NCBI GenBank assembly: GCA_937901265.1
Contig: CALCHA010000586.1
Location: 1 to 5,085, forward strand
DNA: 5,085 bases
Source: an uncultured Phycisphaerales bacterium
GTDB lineage: Bacteria; Planctomycetota; Phycisphaerae; WQYP01
Reading direction: 5' to 3'
Below, piece by piece: positions 1-4,837 of the stretch (the first letter of the stretch is position 1; every line of letters begins with the position of its first letter). The translations under genes were made by a program, and so were the position numbers. The notes under the pieces were generated by a model. It searched no databases and had not been told where the DNA came from. It saw only the letters and a list, made by a program, of their open reading frames with translations.

Positions 1-2
1 GG

Positions 3-158
3 GGGAGTGATAGCCCGGTGTCGCCGGCGTGGGGCTTAGGGTATATGTGGTTGTGCTGCGGATTCGTGGCATTGTGGGGGCGTGGGAAACGATTCGGTGG
101 GCCTGGCGCGCGGGCGGTAATCGCGCCGGTGGTCAGCGAGGTGCCCACCGGTGAGTAA
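3..158 (+). CDS. Possible C-terminal tail of a convergent gene (partial, uncertain)
   Basis: An open plus-strand frame runs in from the left window edge to a TAA at 156-158, about 51 codons with no internal stop. It contains a short hydrophobic stretch (MWLCCGFVALW) followed by a basic, Gly/Pro-rich tail ending in VVSEVPTGE. About three quarters of its codons end in G or C, which fits coding DNA here but is also expected by chance at this GC content. If real, it would converge on the mutarotase gene, whose stop lies only 24 nt further on. I recognise no family. On the other strand an ATG at 70-72 opens a 24-codon frame to the window edge, but it has no ribosome binding site. The call is weak because the rest of the gene is outside the window. 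Confidence 0.22.
   Translation, partial: GSDSPVSPAWGLGYMWLCCGFVALWGRGKRFGGPGARAVIAPVVSEVPTGE
126..151. repeat. Short inverted repeat between convergent ends
   Basis: CCGGTGG (126-132) and CCACCGG (145-151) are perfect 7-bp complementary arms around a 12-nt loop. The stem can be lengthened outward by one G-T and one C-G pair. It lies just beyond the stop of the mutarotase gene and could fold as a hairpin at its transcript end. No T-run follows on either strand, so it is not a standard intrinsic terminator. It also overlaps the possible convergent reading frame ending at 158. Confidence 0.3.
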
Positions 159-182
159 CGGGGACAGGTGGGGGATCGGGGT

Positions 183-1040
183 TTATTCCAGGGACACGCG
201 GGCGCGCATGGTGTGGGATTGTCCGGCGGAGAGCCGGAGGGCGCTGGCGGCGACATTGCAGGTTTCCACGCAGAGCATTTCGGGCCATTCGTCATCGCCG
301 AAGTCGGCCATGGCCTTGGCCTTGGCGATCCAGGGATTCCAGATGACGGTGTCGGCGGAATGGTCCTTGGCGATGCGCAGGGTTCGTCCCGCCGCATTCT
401 CGACGACCACGGCCCCGCGGGCATCGAGGTAGACGCGGTCGGTTTCAGCGGTAATGCGGATGGGGCCTTCCTGGGTCTTTTCCATCATGGCGTCGGTTTT
501 GTCGATGAAGCGCCCGCCTTCGAGGCCCCGAATAGTAACGACGCGGGCATCGCCGACGGAGAAATAGGAATGGAGGGCCTCTTCGGCGGTCCACTCGACG
601 GGGCCGGTGTTGGTGACGGTGAGTTCCATGGTCAGGGTGCTGCCGAAGGTGACGGCCATGCGGAGGGCAAATTCGTGCGGCCAGAGCAGGCGCGTGGCAG
701 GGTCAGCGGCGAGGGAGAGGGTGACGGTGGTGGCACCGTCGGGCGCTTCCTCGACGGCGTCGAGGGTCCACTCTTTGAGGCGGGCGAAGCCGTGGGCGGG
801 CGCGGCGGGTTCATTTTTTTTAGCACCGAACCAGGGGAAGCAGATGGGGACGCCGCCGCGAATGGGTTTTCCCGAGGCGAAGTGGGATTTTGCGCTCATC
901 CAAAGGATGTCTCGGGGTGCCCCGGCGGGTCGCCACGACGCCACATGGGCACCATGCAGGTAGATCGTTCCCTGTGCGGCAGCCCCTTGAACTTCGACAG
1001 CGTTCAAACCGTTGACAGTGGTCACCCGCGGGATAGCCAT
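183..1040 (-). CDS. yeaD: D-hexose-6-phosphate mutarotase (YeaD / aldose 1-epimerase-like)
   Basis: This 285-residue cytoplasmic enzyme is complete and close to the usual family length (about 270-300). The family interconverts the alpha and beta anomers of hexose 6-phosphates such as glucose 6-phosphate, feeding glycolysis and the pentose phosphate pathway. Visible landmarks in order are IRGGVPICFPWFG (60-72), AHGFAR (82-87), EEALHSYF (153-160), DRVYLD (201-206) and VIWNPWIAKAKAMADFGDDE (232-251), followed by ETCNV (259-263). By comparison with the structurally studied YMR099C/YeaD family, His157 and Glu259 are the expected catalytic pair, and Arg61 and Arg87 are likely phosphate-binding residues. 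There is no signal peptide. The ATG at 1040 has a GGAG five nt upstream (1046-1049 on the plus strand). The gene follows ndh after 36 nt and is probably co-transcribed with it. It contains an A8 run in sense (814-821) at Lys74-Lys75. Exact sugar specificity cannot be read from sequence. Confidence 0.92.
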   Translation of the reverse strand: MAIPRVTTVNGLNAVEVQGAAAQGTIYLHGAHVASWRPAGAPRDILWMSAKSHFASGKPIRGGVPICFPWFGAKKNEPAAPAHGFARLKEWTLDAVEEAPDGATTVTLSLAADPATRLLWPHEFALRMAVTFGSTLTMELTVTNTGPVEWTAEEALHSYFSVGDARVVTIRGLEGGRFIDKTDAMMEKTQEGPIRITAETDRVYLDARGAVVVENAAGRTLRIAKDHSADTVIWNPWIAKAKAMADFGDDEWPEMLCVETCNVAASALRLSAGQSHTMRARVSLE

Positions 1041-1076
1041 AACGTCTCCATGTGCAAGTTGCCGACGAGGGGAGTT

Positions 1077-2510
1077 TTAATCGACCTGCTGGACGCCCGC
1101 CACCGGCGTCTGCGGCGGGCATGGGGATTTGCGGGTGGGGTGGGTTTCGCCGAAGAGGTCGAGTTTGACGACATCGTTGCGGAAGAAGAGGGCGATGGTC
1201 CAATCGAGGACGACGCGAATTTTGCGTTCCCAGCGGGGCATCTGGAGGAGGTAGTAGGAGCGCCAGACCCACCATGCGAGGAAGCCGCGGATTTTGAAGC
1301 TGCCGACGCGTCCGACGCCGCGAAAACGTCCGAGGGAGGCGAGCATGCCCATGGTTTCGTAGTCGAATTTTTCAATTTTCGCATCGCGGCCGCCGCGGAC
1401 GACGGCAGCGATGTTGCGAGCGAGCACCCGGGCCTCGCGCAGGGCGTGCTGGGCGAGGGGGGGGTAGGGATTGCCATTTTTATCGGGGATAGCGGCGCAA
1501 TCGCCGAGGGCCCAAACTTCGTGATGAGAGCTGGTGCGCATGGATCCATCAACGACCACGCGGCCATTTTTGGCCTTTTCCAGGGGCAGCTTTTCGAGCA
1601 GGGGGTTGGCGGTGAGGCCGGCGGTGAGAATGATGGTCTCGGCATCGATGGTGGCCGGCTCGACGCCCTCGGGCAGGACAACCTTGCCCTCTTCAATGGC
1701 TTTGACGCGGACGCCGGTGAGGAAGCTGACGCCGCGTTTCCAGAGGACATCGGTGGCGTAGGCGGCGAGGGATTCCTCCATTTCGGGCATGATGCGGTTG
1801 TGTGCTTCGATAAGGACGAAGCGCACCAGCTCGCGTGGAATGCGCGGGTAGCTGCGGAGAAGGTTGTGGACGAATTCGGTCATCTCGCCCATGAGTTCCA
1901 CGCCCACCAGCCCGCCGCCGATGATGACGAGCGTCAGAAGTTTTCGCCGGCGGTCGACGTCTTCCTCCACGTCGGCCTGTTCGAGAAGGTCGATGATTTT
2001 GTTGCGCAGGAAGATGGCATCGCCAAGGGTTTTGAAGCCGAAGGCTTTTTCGCTGCCGGGGATGAGGGAGCGGTTGGTGATACCGCCGAGGGCGATGACG
2101 AGTTGATCATATTCGACGTCATATTCAAAATTATCGGGGGTGTGGCGTGCATGGACCTTGCGGGCGTTGAAATCGATGCGTTCCACTTCGGCATCGACAA
2201 AGCGGGCACGGCTGAACATCATGCGAATGGGGCTGACGGCATGGCGGGGTTCCAGCACGCCGCTGCCGGCCTCGAAGAGAAATGGGGTCATAAGAAAGTA
2301 GTTATCGCGCGAGATGAGGGTGATCTCGACACCCTCGTTGCGGCGAAAAATCTTTTCGAGGTTGAGCGCTGTATAGACGCCGCCGAAGCCGCCGCCGAGG
2401 ATGACGATCCGCTGAACTTTGCGGTTGCGCTCGGCTGGGCGCGTGGTTTCAGGCGGCGCAGGATGCGGGGCGGGAGGGGATGGGGGCGGGGCTGGATCGG
2501 CGATGGTCAT
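1077..2510 (-). CDS. ndh: Type II NADH dehydrogenase (NDH-2), NADH:quinone oxidoreductase
   Basis: This 477-residue, single-subunit, non-proton-pumping flavoenzyme passes electrons from NADH to the quinone pool on the cytoplasmic face of the membrane. A Pro-rich, probably disordered N-terminus (about 1-30) precedes the FAD-binding Rossmann motif RIVILGGGFGG (34-44). The second, NADH-binding dinucleotide motif is LVIIGGGLVGVE (194-205). The second FAD motif is VWALGDCAAIPD (332-343), and the quinone-site region is PLAQHALREAR (351-361). The Trp/Tyr-rich, basic stretch 406-447 matches the amphipathic membrane-anchoring C-terminus of NDH-2 enzymes. Length is at the upper end of the family because of the N-terminal extension. 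The ATG at 2510 has GAGG ten nt upstream. The gene is probably first in an operon with the mutarotase gene and is divergent from the HTH gene. A C8 run in sense lies at 1457-1464 (Asn-Pro-Tyr-Pro-Pro codons). It could be annotated generically as an NAD(P)/FAD-dependent oxidoreductase, but NDH-2 is the best fit. Confidence 0.93.
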   Translation of the reverse strand: MTIADPAPPPSPPAPHPAPPETTRPAERNRKVQRIVILGGGFGGVYTALNLEKIFRRNEGVEITLISRDNYFLMTPFLFEAGSGVLEPRHAVSPIRMMFSRARFVDAEVERIDFNARKVHARHTPDNFEYDVEYDQLVIALGGITNRSLIPGSEKAFGFKTLGDAIFLRNKIIDLLEQADVEEDVDRRRKLLTLVIIGGGLVGVELMGEMTEFVHNLLRSYPRIPRELVRFVLIEAHNRIMPEMEESLAAYATDVLWKRGVSFLTGVRVKAIEEGKVVLPEGVEPATIDAETIILTAGLTANPLLEKLPLEKAKNGRVVVDGSMRTSSHHEVWALGDCAAIPDKNGNPYPPLAQHALREARVLARNIAAVVRGGRDAKIEKFDYETMGMLASLGRFRGVGRVGSFKIRGFLAWWVWRSYYLLQMPRWERKIRVVLDWTIALFFRNDVVKLDLFGETHPTRKSPCPPQTPVAGVQQVD

Positions 2511-2536
2511 GGCGGCGGTTCCTCATTGTTGGCGTG

Positions 2537-2571
2537 GAGGCACGGGTGATTGTATAGAGCGAAAGTGCCTC
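2537..2571. repeat. 7-bp dyad surrounding candidate ndh -10 box (possible operator)
   Basis: GAGGCAC (2537-2543) and GTGCCTC (2565-2571) are perfect inverted arms separated by 21 nt. The spacer contains the best -10-like hexamer for ndh (2549-2554). Dyads at such a position are often regulator binding sites. A 7-bp dyad somewhere in a 200-nt region is not rare by chance, so this rests mainly on its position. Confidence 0.3.
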
Positions 2572-2578
2572 GGGCGAA
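2549..2578 (-). promoter_or_regulatory. Candidate promoter of the ndh-mutarotase operon
   Basis: On the minus strand, TACAAT (2549-2554; five of six matches to TATAAT, preceded by TA) lies 18 nt downstream of a weak -35-like TTCGCC (2573-2578). Transcription would start near 2542, giving a leader of about 30 nt that includes the GAGG ribosome binding site. The -10 box is reasonable and the -35 box is poor. Confidence 0.35.
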
Positions 2579-2711
2579 TATTTCAGCCAGCGGGTCTGAT
2601 GCGAAGGTATGCACAATTCTTTCATGCGTCTCTCTGGTAATGGCTTGGCAAGGGGCGTACCATGGGAGAATCGAGACGTGGTAATATCCTTTTTTTCTGG
2701 AGATTGGCGGC

Positions 2712-3140
2712 ATGTCAACGGTTCTACCGGCTCTCAATGCACACATCCGCAAGCAGGCGCGACGCGAAGTTAATGACCAGGTTTCCAAGACGAAAAAGGC
2801 CAGCTCGCAGCATCGCCGGGACATTGCGGCACTCAAGCGCGCCATTAAGTCCCTGGCAGGACGGATTGCCTCGCTGGAGCGTTCCGGCCCGGCCAGCGCA
2901 CCGTCGGGTGGCGGCACGGAAATGCAACGGTTTCGCGCGGATGGATTGCGGACGCATCGCAACAAGCTGGGCTTGTCGGCGCGGGATTATGGCCGCCTGG
3001 TCGGGGTTTCGGGGCTGACGATTTACAATTGGGAAGCGGGCAAGGCCAAGCCGCGGCAGAAAATCATGGCGGCGCTTTCCGGGGTGCGCGCGATGGGCAA
3101 ACGGGACGCGCATCGGCAACTCGAGGAACTCGCGAAGTAA
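2712..3140 (+). CDS. Small coiled-coil plus XRE-like helix-turn-helix DNA-binding protein
   Basis: This basic protein of 142 residues has two parts. Residues about 10-57 are rich in Arg, Lys, Ala and Gln with heptad-like hydrophobic spacing (IAALKRAIKSLAGRIASLE), suggesting a coiled coil for dimerisation. A Gly/Ser/Pro linker (59-69) follows. Residues about 78-125 form an XRE/Cro-like helix-turn-helix, recognisable from LGLSARDYGRLVGVSGLTIY (86-105) and the WEAGKAKPRQ segment (107-116) typical of XRE domains. The C-terminus (GKRDAHRQLEEL) is another predicted helix. I recall similar short proteins in several environmental phyla, but no characterised function. The ATG at 2712 has GGAG nine nt upstream (2699-2702). 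The gene is divergent from ndh, so regulation of ndh or of itself is possible but unproven. It converges on the tRNA gene. A nucleoid-associated role is an alternative, given its basic character. Confidence 0.85.
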   Translation: MSTVLPALNAHIRKQARREVNDQVSKTKKASSQHRRDIAALKRAIKSLAGRIASLERSGPASAPSGGGTEMQRFRADGLRTHRNKLGLSARDYGRLVGVSGLTIYNWEAGKAKPRQKIMAALSGVRAMGKRDAHRQLEELAK

Positions 3141-3183
3141 AGCGTGCGAAGGCGTTGGGCAAGCGGATCAATTTCCCCCCTTC

Positions 3184-3197
3184 CCGACGGCCGACGG
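3184..3197. repeat. Tandem 7-bp duplication at the tRNA 3' end
   Basis: CCGACGG occurs twice back to back (3184-3190 and 3191-3197). The second copy, together with 3190, covers the 3' acceptor strand of the tRNA-Thr gene. The first copy therefore repeats the acceptor end immediately outside the mature tRNA. It resembles neither a terminator nor a long attachment-site repeat. Confidence 0.6.
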
Positions 3198-3260
3198 CGA
3201 GAGTCGAACTCGCAACCTACGGTTTACAAAACCGTTGCTCTGCCATTGAGCTACATCGGC
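3189..3260 (-). tRNA. trnT: tRNA-Thr (anticodon UGU)
   Basis: Read on the minus strand, all four arms fold. The acceptor GCCGATG (3254-3260) pairs with CGTCGGC (3190-3196) with one G-U. The D stem GCTC/GAGC holds a loop containing GG. The anticodon stem ACGGT/ACCGT has the loop TTTGTAA, giving anticodon TGT (3226-3228), which reads ACA and, with wobble, ACG. The variable loop is AGGTT. The T stem GCGAG/CTCGC has the loop TTCGACT. The general layout resembles known bacterial tRNA-Thr. No CCA is encoded, so it must be added enzymatically. The discriminator (3189) reads C, which is unusual for tRNA-Thr, where A or U is normal. The gene lies 125 nt downstream of ctaA on the same strand and may have its own promoter. 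Confidence 0.95.
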
Positions 3261-3297
3261 AAGGGTCGTTGGCGACGGTGAGTCGGCGACTGTGAAA

Positions 3298-3306
3298 AGT
3301 GTACCA
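3298..3306 (-). promoter_or_regulatory. Candidate extended -10 element upstream of tRNA-Thr
   Basis: On the minus strand the sequence TGGTACACT (3298-3306) fits the extended -10 form TG-N-TANANT. It would start transcription near 3291, about 30 nt before the mature tRNA 5' end. No good -35 box is seen at 17 nt, because that region is filled by GC-rich sequence. Read-through from ctaA is an alternative source of the tRNA. Confidence 0.3.
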
Positions 3307-3327
3307 GAAGGCCCTGCGGCGAGCCAC

Positions 3328-3369
3328 TTGGCGGCGCGTGTCCGCGGGTTGGCGGCGCGTGTTCGCGGG
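3328..3369. repeat. Tandem duplication, two 21-bp units
   Basis: Two adjacent 21-bp units (3328-3348 and 3349-3369), each beginning TTGGCGGCGCGTGT, differ at one base (C at 3342/3343 region versus T in the second unit). They lie in the 125-nt gap between the ctaA stop and the tRNA-Thr gene, 16 nt beyond the ctaA stop. The unit has no clear hairpin with a T-run, so I do not call it a terminator. A slippage-generated local duplication is the simplest explanation. Confidence 0.8.
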
Positions 3370-3385
3370 GCCTTTGCTGCGCCAT

Positions 3386-4747
3386 TTATGCGGGGTTGGG
3401 GGCCACCCGGAGCAATCGCCAGGTCCAGACGGTGAGGACCACGGAGACCGCGAGCAGCAGCGCGCCGTTGGCCTGGTGGGCGGTGGTGAGCAGGGCGCTG
3501 GCGGTGGTGGGGGAACCTTTGGGGCCTGAGCGGAAGAGCAGGGCGATGATGCCCAGACAGATTTGCAGGATGACGAGGCAGACGATCGCGAGCCCGGCGC
3601 GGTAGATCGGCCGGCGGTCGGCATGGAGGCCCCAGGCGCGGGCGGCGGCGGTGAGGGCCGCGAGGAGCACGAGCGCGGCGATGGTGATGTGGGTGAAGAT
3701 GCCGGCATCCTCATGGCGGACGAAGGCCCCGACGATGAGCTGGACGACCAGCAAACTGGTGAGGAGGAGGGTGAAGGTGCGATCGGCGGCGGCGCCTTCG
3801 GTGGGGGGCGGGCGGAGCTTGCGGAAACCGCGCATGTTGACGGCGACCTGAGCGGCCATCGCGGCGAAGACGAGCTGCGCGAAGACGCCGTGGGCGATCG
3901 CCAGAGCGGTGGATCTTTCGGTCACGCGGGTGCCGCCGAGGACGGCCTGGATGGCGACGCAGACGCCGATGACCCAGGGGAGGGTTTTGATCCACCAACG
4001 GCGGTCGGCCATGGTCAGGTAGATGGCAAGCGCAAGGCTGGTGAGGCCGACGAGGGCTCCCATGAGACGGTGCGCGTGTTCATAGAAGTTGCCCTCATTT
4101 TTTTGCATCATGGAGAGGGGGAAGAGGAACATGTTGTAGCCGTAGCTCTGGGGCCAGTCGGGCACGGCGAGGCCGGCGTGGAAGGCGGTGACGAGGCCGC
4201 CGAAGGTGATCAGCGGGAGGGTGGCGGCGGCGAGGACGAAAGCGAAGAGGGCGGACCAGGCGACGTCGGCGCGGCGGGGGCTGGGGAAAAAGCGTCCGAC
4301 GAGGCCGCCGGCACCGGCAGCGAGAGCGCTGGTGAAGATGGAGCCGGTGAACCAGAGGGTGGCGGAGGGGACGAGGCCTTCCTGGTGGGAGGCGACGTAG
4401 TCATGGATAAGCGAGCCGAGGATGAGGATGTCGAGGAGTCCGGAGAGTGCTCCGGCCATGAGGGCACCGCGGAACCCGCGCGGGGAGAAGCGGCCGACGA
4501 AGAAGCCGCTGATCAGCAACACCGCGAGCATGGCAGCGACGGTGAAGTGGCCAGGGGCGTTGACGACGGGCATGCGGCAGATGTAGGCGGTGATCCAGAC
4601 GGCGACGGTCATACCGAAGCCGGAGGCGAGGACATCGCCGCCACGGAGTCGCACGGGACAGGGCGGGTCGAGCGGGGTCCCTCGATATTCCACCACGGAT
4701 TCACGGGTCGTCGTTGTTTGTAACGTCATACGCATCTCTTGTATCAT
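3386..4747 (-). CDS. ctaA: Heme A synthase, COX15/CtaA family, with N-terminal membrane extension
   Basis: This polytopic membrane protein (453 residues) should oxidise the C8 methyl of heme O to the formyl group of heme A for an aa3-type oxidase. The CtaA core spans about 162-448 with eight likely membrane helices in two related halves. The first half has GGLVTAFHAGLAVPDWPQSY (183-202), YEHAHRLMG (222-230) and AIAHGVFAQL (283-292). The second half has VRHEDAGIFTHITIA (343-357) and TTAHQANGALL (421-431). By analogy with Bacillus CtaA, His226, His286, His353 and His424 are the likely heme ligands and Glu223 the catalytic glutamate. The cysteine pair of the Bacillus type is absent from the first loop. 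Residues about 38-151 add roughly four further helices not found in the minimal family. The start is uncertain: ATG at 4747 is the longest, but ATG at 4729 (Met7) has AAGAG six nt upstream and may be the true one. The gene is divergent from ctaB. Confidence 0.9.
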   Translation of the reverse strand: MIQEMRMTLQTTTTRESVVEYRGTPLDPPCPVRLRGGDVLASGFGMTVAVWITAYICRMPVVNAPGHFTVAAMLAVLLISGFFVGRFSPRGFRGALMAGALSGLLDILILGSLIHDYVASHQEGLVPSATLWFTGSIFTSALAAGAGGLVGRFFPSPRRADVAWSALFAFVLAAATLPLITFGGLVTAFHAGLAVPDWPQSYGYNMFLFPLSMMQKNEGNFYEHAHRLMGALVGLTSLALAIYLTMADRRWWIKTLPWVIGVCVAIQAVLGGTRVTERSTALAIAHGVFAQLVFAAMAAQVAVNMRGFRKLRPPPTEGAAADRTFTLLLTSLLVVQLIVGAFVRHEDAGIFTHITIAALVLLAALTAAARAWGLHADRRPIYRAGLAIVCLVILQICLGIIALLFRSGPKGSPTTASALLTTAHQANGALLLAVSVVLTVWTWRLLRVAPNPA

Positions 4748-4758
4748 GCACGGTTCAT

Positions 4759-4819
4759 GGTCCGCCCCCGAACCTGTCAGTGTAGGGCTCGGTGAATAGC
4801 GGATGCAAGCAGGCGGACC
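4759..4819. repeat. 8-bp inverted repeat in the ctaA-ctaB divergent region
   Basis: GGTCCGCC (4759-4766) and GGCGGACC (4812-4819) are perfect inverted arms with a 45-nt spacer. The left arm is 12 nt from the longest ctaA start, and the right arm is one base before the ctaB ribosome binding site (4821-4825). The pair thus frames the shared promoter region. It could bind a regulator of both genes or fold in the ctaB leader next to its ribosome binding site. No regulator family can be assigned. Confidence 0.4.
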
Positions 4820-4820
4820 G

Positions 4821-4825
4821 AGGAG
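4821..4825 (+). promoter_or_regulatory. Ribosome binding site of ctaB
   Basis: AGGAG lies 12 nt before the ATG at 4838, longer than the usual 5-9 nt spacing. No other ATG, GTG or TTG is in frame between it and 4838, and an in-frame TGA at 4793-4795 excludes a much longer protein, so 4838 is the preferred start. Confidence 0.55.
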
Positions 4826-4837
4826 ATTTTCAAGCCC

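Noticed and set aside
1022..1750. A 242-codon minus-strand frame overlapping ndh
   Set aside because: It is out of frame inside ndh, rich in Ser/Pro/Ala as expected for a shifted GC-rich frame, and has no motif.
168..2549. A 793-codon plus-strand open frame opposite both ndh and the mutarotase gene
   Set aside because: It shares exact codon boundaries with both minus-strand genes, so it can only be interrupted where the real genes use TTA, CTA or TCA codons, which this GC-rich genome avoids. Its translation is Gly/Asp/Glu/Ala-rich with no recognisable domain, and it crosses two unrelated genes and their intergenic gap.
2682..2696. TAATAT followed by a T7 run before the HTH gene, as promoter or terminator
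   Set aside because: No suitable -35 box lies 16-18 nt upstream of TAATAT, and no GC-rich hairpin precedes the T-run. The HTH promoter remains unlocated.
2507..2965. A 152-codon minus-strand frame across the ndh leader and the HTH gene
   Set aside because: It overlaps the better-supported HTH gene in antisense, covers the promoter region, and has no ribosome binding site or family resemblance.
3141..3188. Intrinsic terminator between the converging HTH and tRNA genes
   Set aside because: Only short imperfect pairings are present, with no T-run on the plus strand and only a weak purine-rich stretch on the minus strand.
3189..3369. tRNA gene plus nearby repeats as an integration (att) site
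   Set aside because: There is no integrase gene, no distant copy of the tRNA 3' end in the window, and the flanking genes are core respiratory genes. The repeats are short and local.
3563..4723. A 386-codon plus-strand open frame opposite ctaA
   Set aside because: It has the same codon-for-codon antisense phase with ctaA. The product is a low-complexity Gly/Glu/Asp-rich string, while the minus-strand frame has the conserved CtaA histidine motifs and membrane helices.
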